Source of the DNA: Typha latifolia
Taxonomy: Eukaryota > Streptophyta > Magnoliopsida > Poales > Typhaceae
Assembly: GCA_019914945.1 (NCBI GenBank)
Contig: CM034110.1
Location: 2,175,001-2,239,000 of the forward strand
Length of the DNA: 64,000 nt
Direction: 5' to 3'
The position numbers and the translations under genes were made by a program. The notes under the pieces are model-generated. The model was not told where the DNA came from. It searched no databases and saw only the letters and a list, made by a program, of their open reading frames with translations. Of this stretch, positions 47,531-57,306 are shown piece after piece. The stretch's first letter is position 1, and the number at the start of each line of letters is the position of its first letter.

Positions 47531-48816
47531 AAACCCTAAGTGAAATCCATATTCTACATAAAAAAAGGCAAGTTTGTCACATTCAATCGCTCAAGAAATA
47601 TCAAGATAAAATCTCTATCGTGATCAAAACTTCAAAACGCATGAAATCAACCAAGATCAAGGAGGCTAATTTGGATTAAAAAAAAAAGAAAGTATTCTCA
47701 AATCATACCTCGCAAAAAAAATGATGAAGAACTTGAAGATTCACACCCAGAAACACTAGATCTAGAGTAGAAATGCCCTTTGAGAGAATGTAGAGTGGAA
47801 GATTTAGTAAAAAAATTGGAAATTTTGATGATTTAAGAGAGTGGATGAAAAGGGTTTTAGGGTTTGAAGATGGGAAAGATGAAACATTAGGTTCTGACGC
47901 AATATATAAAGAACACGTGTGCGTTCAAACGCACTAGTCCACACGTTCGAATGCGACAGAACCGACATTCGAACTCAAAAGTCTTGCATTCGAATGCGGC
48001 ATTTTTTTCATTTAGAATAGAAAATTCTAAACATTTTTTGTGATGCTCTTCTAAAAATTCAGAATAAATTCAAGATATAAATATGACAATCAAATGAAAT
48101 AAGTCATACACAAATCAATCAAATTATTAAGAGCATATTATGATCAACTTTAATGCATCACACAAATTATAAATTAATCTTGATTGATCATAACAAAATA
48201 CATACGCAAGCGGAGCATTAACAATATAAAACAACCTTATTAAATAAACTTTCCTATTAAACAATAATGCAACACAGTAGTCAAACCGATTTAGTATATA
48301 TTTATGCACTTTTCGACTTATTCTCTAAAATTTGACAAGAATTTTTTTTGTATTATTTTGATCACTGGAACTATATAAGTGCAATGATAGCTTTCACACA
48401 TGAGTAGGTAGCTATTTTCTTATAGTATATAATAAACAATGTATAAATATATATATTTTTTCAAAAAATTTCAAGCAATGTACTAAGTCAAAGTGGACTC
48501 TAAACAAGATGGCTTTCACACTAACTCATTGTAGCCCTTTCCATTGATCTTTTATGAATACATTACTGTTGACTAAGTATGAGGTCAAACTGTGCAAATC
48601 AAAGTCAATAATGAGCTACCCAAGAAAATATTTCATGATGTCCTGCTCACTCAAGAATATACACAAGTTATGAGGGCATTAAATTTAATTTAATTATTAC
48701 ATAAGTCGAGAGAGTAAATAAATTTGAAATGACATAATATACTACAATATGAAAAATTGACTATAATAACTCATAATCAAGAGAAGGTTATATATAGGGT
48801 TTAGGGTTTAGAATTT

Positions 48817-48854
<38 letters not shown>

Positions 48855-48891
48855 CATATAATCTAGAAGTGCACCAATTTTTTTTAAACTC
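47531..48891. other. Unassigned AT-rich DNA left of element B
   Basis: It includes a short GCGTTCAAACGC/GTTCGAATGCG cluster at 47918-47998, two TTTAGGG units at 48793-48810 and a (TA)n microsatellite at 48819-48853. Because element B split a copia element here, the right part should be the 3' end or 3' LTR of copia element G, but no LTR boundary was found. Confidence 0.5.
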
Positions 48892-49844
48892 TGATACGAT
48901 TCGGACTTCACCGACGTCGTCGTGAGCATGGATTCACTTTAGGAGTGTTTTTATTTCATGTTTTAGTGTTTAATTTCCATTAAAATAAGTTTTCTGTAAG
49001 TCGCGTTCGAACGCGGGTGGAGTGAGTTCGAACGCGGTTTGTGAACGGGGTTGTGAACGTGGTGAAGAGAATGTACTGTGCGTTCGAACGCACTGTGAAC
49101 GCTTGCATCACGTTCGCAAATACCGACAGGTGCGTTAGATCACGCGTTCGAACGCCTGCATCGCGTTCGCAAATCCAGAAGAGCTAATTCGGTGCGTTCG
49201 AACGCGGTCGGGCGAGTTCGAACGCGGTCGGGCGAGTTCGAACGCGGTCGGTGAAAATTGTGTTTTAGGGTTAATGTGAGTTGTTGGTTAGCCTATAAAA
49301 GGATGTGTAGGGCAACCAAAATTATTATTGATTATTGAGATTGAGTTTTGCCTTGCCTCCTTCGTCTTCTTCGTTCTCATTCTCTCAATCCCCGGCGACG
49401 CCGCTTCTAACCTCCCTCGTCCGGCTAATCACCCTAGTCCCTTAGGGGTGGCCCTCTTCTCCCCCTTCGTCCAATCTATCCAACACTTGCCCTAATCCTT
49501 CCATCAATCACAACCCTTCCACATCACTTTTCACCGGTGCCACCACATTAACGCCGGTCCACCATCCACCATTACCTAGGATCTCGTGCCTCCATCCACG
49601 GATCCAAAACAGAGCATCCTGACATTCGTCCACTAAACGAACGATATCTCGAGATCCCCAACTCCGATTCACCTGAAACTTGATTTATTGGAAAGCTCTT
49701 TTCTAGGGAGACAACATATCAAAAGTTCACATCGATCCAACGGCGGAATATTTTAGGATCTTATTTCAAAGTTCCGTGCCAGATCTAGTCCTGATCAATA
49801 ATTGGAAGAGATCGACCCTTTACCAAAAATGCGTGATCATATCA
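48892..49844 (+). repeat. 5' LTR of element B
   Basis: Starts TGATACGATTCGG, ends GTGATCATATCA. U3 carries seven TTCGAACGC-containing motifs between 49005 and 49245, including a 20-bp unit repeated in tandem (GCGAGTTCGAACGCGGTCGG). The TATA box is at 49294. Confidence 0.95.
49294..49300 (+). promoter_or_regulatory. LTR TATA box (element B, 5' LTR)
   Basis: TATAAAA in the setting GCCTATAAAAGGATGTG, about 50 bases after the last palindrome motif. It is conserved at 53742 and in both LTRs of element A. Confidence 0.75.
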
Positions 49845-49847
49845 AGC

Positions 49848-49860
49848 TGGTATCAGAGCC
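49848..49860 (+). promoter_or_regulatory. tRNA-iMet primer-binding site of element B
   Basis: TGGTATCAGAGCC, an exact match to the plant initiator-tRNA-Met site, three bases after the LTR end. Single copy here. Confidence 0.92.
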
Positions 49861-49885
49861 ACCTTTCCTCGGACAAGCGCTTCCA

Positions 49886-51844
49886 ATGACGACAACTAGA
49901 TCCATGGCTGCACGACGAGATGATGAAGAAGAGATTCTCCCAATAGAGGAGGGAGAAACGATTGCAAGGACTTCCACCCGTGGAACCACCCGATCTAATC
50001 AGAATACGGAAGAACCTAGCGTTCAAGCCGTGTTGGGGTCTATTTCAGAGCAATTGGCCATCAACAACCAGATGATGATGGAGATGATGCGGGAACTACG
50101 GGCGAACCGGAAAGCACCATCGACCCCACGACGCGAGTCCACCCCCTTGAACCCACCGCCACCGGTTCAGCCTTTGCAACCACAAGAGCTGCTGCTACCA
50201 CCACCCTATGGGCAGAGGCAAGCAAGGATGGTTACACCAGGTCCAGTTGCAGGTGAACCCATCCGACGGGTGAACCACTATGGAGACCTCCTTGGAGATC
50301 AAGATCTGTGGGCGGGTCAATACGATCCGAAACCACAACAAGTTAATCAAAACCGAAGGAGGGATCATCAACCCTTCATGGTGCATCCTCCCCCAGTTAG
50401 ACAAGGACATGATCCAGAACGAGACAATGGCATCCATGGACAAGTCGTGCGTTTCGAATTCCCCAAGTTCAAAGGTGGCGACCCGATCGATTGGTTGTAT
50501 AGGGCGGAGCAATTCTTTGCATACCAAGGAACGACGGAAGAGTACAAGGTGACGCTTGCGAGCTTCCACCTTGAGGATGCGGCGCTTCATTGGTTTCGAG
50601 CAGCCAATGCCACTGAGGCTATCGAAACTTGGGCTGAATTTTGCGCCGATATCACACGGCGATTTGGAGCATCGGGATATGAAGACTTTGATGCTCTCCT
50701 CTCAAAGACGGTGCAAAAGACCACGGTTGGGTCATACCAAGAAGAATTTGAGAGGATTAGTAGCCGATGTCATCCACCATGGACGGATCAGCAACTTCGC
50801 AGTACCTTCATCTCCGGGCTGCGGGGTGTCATACAAGCCGATGTGAGGGCTTTAAGGCCTAGAACCTTAAAGGAGGCCTTCGAAGATGCGGTGCTTATGG
50901 AAGACAAAAATAAGGCCATGAAGATACACTTGAAACAGAGTTGGATGAGCCAAGGAAGCCGCAATCAAGCTCAACCAAACATAGCGACGGGAAATACTAT
51001 CGGAGTACCAAGGGTTGCTGCTACAATGGTACCTCCTCGAGCACCCTTGAAGCCATCCCAAGATGTGAAGTATGCACCTAGAGGTCCGGGACGAGCACTC
51101 ACCCCAGCCCAAGTAGAAGAAAGAAGAGCCAAGGGCCTATGCTTCCGTTGTGATGAGAAGTTTATACCCGGGCATCGCTGCGCTAAACCGATGGGATCGG
51201 TGATGCTAATCGATGGATTGGAGGAAGCGGAGGACGAGTTTGCAGCTGAAGGTGCAGATGTGGCTGGACATCAAGGAGAAGAAACTGAGGAGCAACCCGT
51301 GGAGGACATGATAGCCGAAATGTCCCTCCACGCCTATTCGGGGATAGCTGCGCCAAAAACCTTGCGGGTAAACGGGGTAGTTAAGAAAACCACAGTGAGA
51401 ATCTTGATTAACACCGGGTCCACCCACAACTTCATTGACAAGAGGCTCCTTAGGAAGATTGGGCTCGAGTCGGAACCCATGGAAGGGTTCGATGTGACGA
51501 TCGGAGATGGCACCACATTGCGAGCAGATTTTATTTGTGGAGGTGTGGAATTGAAGGTGCAAGGCCAAACTTTCACATTGGACCTTTATCCGTTGGCCTT
51601 GCAAGGTGCCGATATTGTTTTGGGGACTCAATGGCTTCAAAGCTTGGGGCCCGTAACATTTGATTTCTCAAACCTCACACTGACATTTTGGAGGAATGGA
51701 AGAAGGGTGCTGCTGGATGGAAATCAACCGCGGCAAGGGCCGACATTGCAACCACTTGTGGGTTTTCCTTATGCAGGGGACCGAGCTCTACTATTGCAAA
51801 TGGCTGTTGTTGAACCAGAACATCCACACCACCAAAGGAAGTAG
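49886..51844 (+). CDS. Gag-protease of element B
   Basis: The start at 49886 (MTTTRSMAARRDDEEE) is chosen because it matches element A; a frame opening at 49802 would begin inside the LTR and read through the primer-binding site. Gag runs to about residue 410, with the core FPKFKGGDPIDWLYRAEQFF near 195 and the zinc knuckle CFRCDEKFIPGHRC near 420. The protease motif reads INTGSTHNF: codon 509 (51410-51412) is AAC, so the catalytic Asp is Asn and the enzyme is probably inactive. The frame ends soon after the protease (LLDGNQPRQGP...), 147 bases into the next frame. Gag is nearly identical to that of element A. Confidence 0.92.
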   Translation: MTTTRSMAARRDDEEEILPIEEGETIARTSTRGTTRSNQNTEEPSVQAVLGSISEQLAINNQMMMEMMRELRANRKAPSTPRRESTPLNPPPPVQPLQPQELLLPPPYGQRQARMVTPGPVAGEPIRRVNHYGDLLGDQDLWAGQYDPKPQQVNQNRRRDHQPFMVHPPPVRQGHDPERDNGIHGQVVRFEFPKFKGGDPIDWLYRAEQFFAYQGTTEEYKVTLASFHLEDAALHWFRAANATEAIETWAEFCADITRRFGASGYEDFDALLSKTVQKTTVGSYQEEFERISSRCHPPWTDQQLRSTFISGLRGVIQADVRALRPRTLKEAFEDAVLMEDKNKAMKIHLKQSWMSQGSRNQAQPNIATGNTIGVPRVAATMVPPRAPLKPSQDVKYAPRGPGRALTPAQVEERRAKGLCFRCDEKFIPGHRCAKPMGSVMLIDGLEEAEDEFAAEGADVAGHQGEETEEQPVEDMIAEMSLHAYSGIAAPKTLRVNGVVKKTTVRILINTGSTHNFIDKRLLRKIGLESEPMEGFDVTIGDGTTLRADFICGGVELKVQGQTFTLDLYPLALQGADIVLGTQWLQSLGPVTFDFSNLTLTFWRNGRRVLLDGNQPRQGPTLQPLVGFPYAGDRALLLQMAVVEPEHPHHQRK

Positions 51845-53330
51845 CCTCGACATGGAAGAGCTGCTGCGGGAGTTTCAGGATCTCTTCAAGGAACCCCGAG
51901 GACTACCGCCGAACCGTCGTCATGACCATCGCATCCAAATCATTTCAGGGGCTGAACTCGCGAATGTCCGACCCTATCGGTACCCGCATGTCCAGAAGGA
52001 AGAGATCAGTAAATTGGTGGAGGAAATGCTCGAGCAAGGGATTATTCAACCGAGTAGAAGTGCCTACTCATCGCCGGTGCTGCTGGTTCGGAAGAAAGAC
52101 CGGAGTTGGCGGTTTTGCGTCGACTACCGAGCCTTGAATGCAATTACTGTCAAGGACCGGTATCCAATACCGGTGATTGAGGAGTTGGTGGATGAGCTCA
52201 CAGGGTCGGCCTACTTCAGCAAACTTGACTTAAGAGCGGGATACCATCAAATCCGAGTCGACCTTGAAGATGTACACAAAACGGCGTTCCGAACTCACGA
52301 TGGCCACTATGAGTTCCGAGTCATGCCGTTTGGGCTCACCAATGCACCGGCCACCTTCCAAGAGCTGATGAATGACCTCTTCCGCCCACTCTTGCGTCGA
52401 TACGTGCTCATCTTCTTTGATGATATTCTAGTATATAGCAGGAATTGGAGTGAGCACTTGCGGCACGTGCGGAAGGTATTAAATATCTTGCGACAAAACC
52501 AGCTAAAAGTTCAGATGAGCAAGTGTCTTTGGGGAGAGTCAAGAGTGGAGTACTTGGGGCATATAATCTCTGTAAAAGGAGTGGAAGCCGACCCAAGCAA
52601 GATCAAGAATATGGTGGATTGGCCGATTCCTACTAATCAGAGGGAATTGAGGGGATTCCTTGGATTGACATGGTACTACCGGCGATTTGTTGCCAACTAT
52701 GGCAAAATTGCTGCCCCACTGACCTCCTTACTCAGAAAAGGTGGGTTTCAATGGACGGGCAAAGCAACGGAGGCCTTCGAAGCCTTGAAGACAGGTATGT
52801 CTACAGCTCCGGTTCTAGCACTACCAGATTTCGGCAAACCCTTTGTGGTGGAGTGCGACGCTTCGGGTGAGGGCATTGGAGCAGTTTTGATGCAAGAGGG
52901 CAGACCCGTGGCATATATGAGCAAAGCATTGTCAAGTCAGTCGCGACAGCTATCTACCTACGAGCGCGAAATGCTAGCGATTCTACACGCCGTCACCAAA
53001 TGGCGACCCTACTTGATTGGCCAACGATTTACTATCCGCACGGACCAGCGTAGCTTACCCTACTTCATGGAGCAACGTGTGCACACCCCAGCCCAACAAC
53101 GGTGGGTCACAAAACTCCTTGGGTATGACTACAAATTAGTCTACAAAAAGGGGATTGAAAATCGAGCCGCCGATGCTCTTTCGCGCCAATCGGACACAAG
53201 TGAGCTTGCCGCTCTTTCAGCACCAGCATTTCCTATATCTTCAGATATGTGGGGAACCAATGCAGAAGATCATACCATGGAGGAACTTAAGCCAGAGTTC
53301 AAAGATCGCTTCACAAACTTCAAACCTTGA
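51696..53330 (+). CDS. Reverse transcriptase-RNase H of element B (integrase lacking)
   Basis: This frame is +1 relative to Gag-protease; genuine Pol sequence begins at about 51800 (SSLDMEELLREFQDLF), so the first 35 or so codons are an out-of-frame reading of protease. RT motifs: [68 protein letters not shown] and FFDD at 52413-52424. RNase H residues are all present: D in VECDASG, E in YEREML, D in RTDQRSLPY and D in RAADALSRQ. After SAPAFPISSDMWGTNAEDH the frame reads MEELKPEFKDRFTNFKP and stops; the last part is the chromodomain tail, so integrase and chromodomain are deleted. Since RT and RNase H look intact, this element could supply reverse transcription but not integration. Confidence 0.92.
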   Translation: MEEGCCWMEINRGKGRHCNHLWVFLMQGTELYYCKWLLLNQNIHTTKGSSLDMEELLREFQDLFKEPRGLPPNRRHDHRIQIISGAELANVRPYRYPHVQKEEISKLVEEMLEQGIIQPSRSAYSSPVLLVRKKDRSWRFCVDYRALNAITVKDRYPIPVIEELVDELTGSAYFSKLDLRAGYHQIRVDLEDVHKTAFRTHDGHYEFRVMPFGLTNAPATFQELMNDLFRPLLRRYVLIFFDDILVYSRNWSEHLRHVRKVLNILRQNQLKVQMSKCLWGESRVEYLGHIISVKGVEADPSKIKNMVDWPIPTNQRELRGFLGLTWYYRRFVANYGKIAAPLTSLLRKGGFQWTGKATEAFEALKTGMSTAPVLALPDFGKPFVVECDASGEGIGAVLMQEGRPVAYMSKALSSQSRQLSTYEREMLAILHAVTKWRPYLIGQRFTIRTDQRSLPYFMEQRVHTPAQQRWVTKLLGYDYKLVYKKGIENRAADALSRQSDTSELAALSAPAFPISSDMWGTNAEDHTMEELKPEFKDRFTNFKP

Positions 53331-53359
53331 GGACTCAAGGTTGCGGAAGCGTGGTGGAT

Positions 53360-54246
53360 TGATACGATTCGGACTTCACCGATGTCGTCTCGAGCATGGA
53401 TTCACTTTAGGAGTGTTTTTATTTCATGTTTTAGTGTTTAATTTCCATTAAAATAAGTTTTCTGTAAGTCGCGTTCAAACGCGGTTGGAGTGAGTTCGAA
53501 CGCAGTTTGTGAATGGGGTTGTGAACGTGCTGAAGAGAATGTACTGTGCGTTCGAACGGACTGTGAACGCCTGCATCGCGTTCGCAAATACCGACAGGCG
53601 TGTTCGATCACGCGTTCGAACGCCTGCATCGCGTTCGCAAATCCAGAAGAGCTAATTCGGTGCGTTCGAACGCGATCGGGCGAGTTTGAACGCGGTCGGC
53701 GAAAATTGTGTTTTAGGGTTAATGTGAGTTGTTGGTTAGCCTATAAAAGGATGTGTAGGGCAACCAAAATTATTATTGATTATTGAGATTGAGTTTTGCC
53801 TTGCCTCCTTCGTCTTCTTCGCTCCCGTTCTCTCAATCCCCGGCGACGCCGCTTCTAACCTCCCTCGTCCGGCTAATCACCCTAGTCCCTTAGGGGTGGC
53901 CCTCTTCTCTCCCTTCGTCCAATCTATCCAACACTTGCCCTAATCCTTCCATCAACCACAACCCTTCCACATCACTTTTCACCGGTGCCACCACATTAAC
54001 GCCGGTCCACCATCCACCATTACCTAGGATCTCGTGCCTCCATCCACGGATCCAAAACAGAGCATCCTGACGTTCGTCCACTAAACGAACGATATCTCGA
54101 GATCTCCAACTCCGATTCGCCTGAAACTTGATTTGTTGGAAAGCTCTTTTATAGGGCGACAACATATCAAAAGTTCCGTGCCAGATCTAGTCCTGATCAA
54201 GAATTGGAAGAGATCGAACCTTTACCAAAAAGGCGTGATCGTATCA
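53360..54246 (+). repeat. 3' LTR of element B
   Basis: Starts TGATACGATTCGG right after the internal end GGTTGCGGAAGCGTGGTGGAT and ends GCGTGATCGTATCA. Relative to the 5' LTR it has one fewer 20-bp U3 unit and lacks 46 bp between two AAAGTTC repeats (near 54170). TATA box TATAAAA at 53742-53748. Confidence 0.95.
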
Positions 54247-54251
54247 AACTC

Positions 54252-55119
54252 TTAACAAACAACAAACAACTCATACAATATAGAACCAAAAGTAAAAAGA
54301 AAATCTAAAGATTTGTTAAATAAAAACCTAAAAATAAAAAATAAAATAAAATCATGCAACCCATACACAAAAGAAATCAGTCCAAAGCGCAAATCCCTAA
54401 AGAAGTACGAAGATACTTTGTCATGTTCCAGTGCTATTACTTTGTCTTCAACCAACTCATGTATAAAATGATATCGAATATCAAAGTGTTTTGTACGTGA
54501 GTGTTGCACATAATTTTTTGATATATTAATAGTATTCATATTGTCACAATAAAGCACCATAGTATCTTGTTTAATGTCATAATTCTTAATCATCTGTTTC
54601 ATATACAATAATTGAGAGCAACAACTGCTTGTTGCAATATACTTGGCCGTTGTAGTAGATAAAGATATCGAGTTCTGTTTCTTACTGTTCCAAGCAACCA
54701 GATTATTTCCAACATAAAAATAGCCACTTGAGATACTTTTTCTATCATCATATGAACCTGCCCAATCAGAGTCTGTGTATCTCGATATGACATCACTCAA
54801 ATCATACGTAAACCAGATACCCAAATCAACTATGCCACTAATATATTTTATGATATGTTTTATGACAAACATATGTGTCTCCTTAGGTTCAGACTGAAAC
54901 CTATCACACACACTCACACTAAATGTAATGTCTAGTCTACTAGCAGTTAAATACAAAGGATTACCAATCATGCTCCTATATAGTGTCTAATCAACACTTT
55001 TTCCTAAAATGTTATTTCCTAGTTTGGTAGTTATACTCATAGGAGTCCCAAAAAGAACTTCAACTCACCCATCATGTTCATCTCAAAATGACTATGCATG
55101 AGATCTGCAAACTCCTTAG
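54252..55119 (-). pseudogene. Copia element G: RT end and RNase H
   Basis: The minus strand encodes the RT C-terminal part (FADLMHSHFEMNMMGELKFF near 55090), MIGNPLYLTASRLDITFSV near 54950, and RNase H (RYTDSDWAGSYDDRKSIS near 54770, KQNSISLSTTTAKYIA near 54670, LYCDNMNTINISKN near 54550, RTKHFDIRYHFIHE near 54490). The 720-base frame up to 54971 is open. It continues the RT at 61235-61540 across element F: the two parts meet at the CTAAA duplication. The left side is cut by element B. Confidence 0.88.
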
Positions 55120-55124
55120 CTAAA

Positions 55125-57249
55125 TGATATGATCTTCCCTTTAGGCCAAGGCTCGATCTATTCCGATTTGATCATATCTGGACAAGATCTGACACAGAAA
55201 TTTAAAAATAGATCATGAAAGATTCCACCATTAGATTGACTTAAAATTTTGATATTGTAGTCCCTGAAAAGAGGTGTGACACCCACACTCTAAACACGTG
55301 CATAGCACGAGCCCACACGGCACGTGCATAGCACCTGACCAATCGGTTTGTTACTGACAATCAAATAAACACGTAGTAACATCATAATTTTCTCCACAAT
55401 ATCTAAACTAAGAATAACCCAATTCTAACTGTCAATAGCATACAAATAACCTTACTTGGGCCCCACACAGGCCACAACACATCATCAAGAGCTTTTCACA
55501 ACTACATATACACAATAGAGGTATATACATAATTATATAAGTACAAAGTCACATGCTAAGGTATAAGACAAGGATACAGATACACTTTGGAGGATGTCTA
55601 CTATTACATCAGATAAGATAACTCAATTGTCATACAACACTAACCACACCCTACTCCTCACGCACCAGCAAGAACTCTAAGGGAGTATCCTGCTCTTCTC
55701 AATCACCTGGGTTTTTGAAAAGTAGAAAACAAGAGAGTTATGAGCTAAAGGCTCAGTGAATAGACCTTACCCCGAATTAGTGATGCTAAGCAGAGAGTAA
55801 ATCAAGTACTGGATAATATGAATCATAAAGAGTATCATGTCATGAATGAGTAAATGAATCTGTCCTCAATACTACATAAATGAAATATAGATAACATGTC
55901 ATGTCATAAATGATAAAAATACATAATCCTCGACAATGAATAAACAGATCACCACGTCATATGATCATCATAACTCTCTCTCAAATATGACACACGATGC
56001 ATGCCGACCCTGACAATGCTATGATATAAGATACAATTATATATGATGTATATTGACCACTCAATAATCAGGTATGTTAGATAATAATGAAGTCATATGC
56101 ATTTCTTAACATCACGATCATTACCGACATCTCGGTATAATATCATCATACTAGACCACTGTGCACAGTCAACACCCGATACCCGGTCTCAACATCATGC
56201 CCGAAGGACGTAAGGCCAACAGGATCGCGACCATGTCGAGCGATCAATCATCCACCAAGCGCGTCCTAACCCTCGCGCCCACTCGGGTATCCTCACGCTT
56301 TCTATCAACTATCCTATCAATCACATTTCATGCTTTCCTTCTAAATGACAAATTATATGCATATATCCAGTACGATAACAAGTCAATGCATAACATGAAT
56401 TTAGGTGGAATAGGAATCAAGAGAAAATGATGCAATGTAGTCTCCAACTGTATCGTCAACACATGCATACTCATGCTAATCTATTACATGCATACTCGTG
56501 CTAATCTATTACATGCATACTCATGCTACAGATTAACTCGGTAAACAATCATAATAGTAGAATCATCTCTGATCATCTCTATATATATCACCAATGTACT
56601 CATATTCCAAATCAGTATAATCGAATGCATGATAAAATATGCTCGACTATAATCATCTCTAGATAAAATCATATAATCATGCTGGAGGCCAAAACATGCA
56701 TATACACAAATATATAATATAACCTAATTTGAGAAAGGCGTCTAAGGGATAAGACTACTCACACCACTACAAATACCAAACCACCACTCGTTCACGCTAC
56801 TACGATATCGATCACGCCTCGATAGCTAAGTCCACGGAATCTTGAACAGGGGGGTCAGGATCTGAAATTATTTATAGCAAATATGTCAGTCTTTCTATTA
56901 ATTTAAAATTAACCAGACAAAAGAATAGTTTCTTATTGTAATTATGTACTCTTCAAATATTTGTTTTTGTTATTTATTAATCATAATTATATTATTTATT
57001 TGTGTATTTAGAATATATTTTATCTGTCTATTATTCTCTTTGATAATTAAGAAAATAAGAATTAAGTCACTGCAATTAATTACGTAAGAATATACCTACA
57101 TAACCCTAAAATTCCTTAGGATTAAAATAGTAATGTATATTGCAGGCATTTTGCTAAACATGGTATAATTAGAACTATATACTAGCTATGATATAATTAT
57201 ATTTAATTTGTATAACTTAATTACATTAAATTAACTAAGCTAACCTAAT

Positions 57250-57306
<57 letters not shown>

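Larger units (their letters stand above)
48892..54246 (+). mobile_element. Gypsy family I element B (type B: no integrase/chromodomain)
   Basis: Complete 5355-bp insertion: 5' LTR 48892-49844, primer-binding site 49848-49860, Gag-protease frame, RT-RNase H frame, 3' LTR 53360-54246. The five flanking bases are AACTC on both sides (48887-48891 and 54247-54251). The LTRs differ mainly by one 20-bp repeat unit and one 46-bp deletion, so the insertion looks fairly young. It lies in copia element G. Confidence 0.95.

Noticed and set aside
47233..47679. A 148-codon plus-strand frame
   Set aside because: Lys/Ile-rich and antisense to the transposon-type ORF remnant; no domain seen.
48793..48811. 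Telomere-like TTTAGGG units
   Set aside because: Only two units beside a TA microsatellite; far too short for an interstitial telomere tract.
49802..49885. Upstream start for element B Gag
   Set aside because: It lies in the LTR and reads through the primer-binding site; the start at 49886 matches Gag of element A.
50195..51640. Minus-strand open frames opposite element B
   Set aside because: They mirror the shadows over element A and have no domain of their own.
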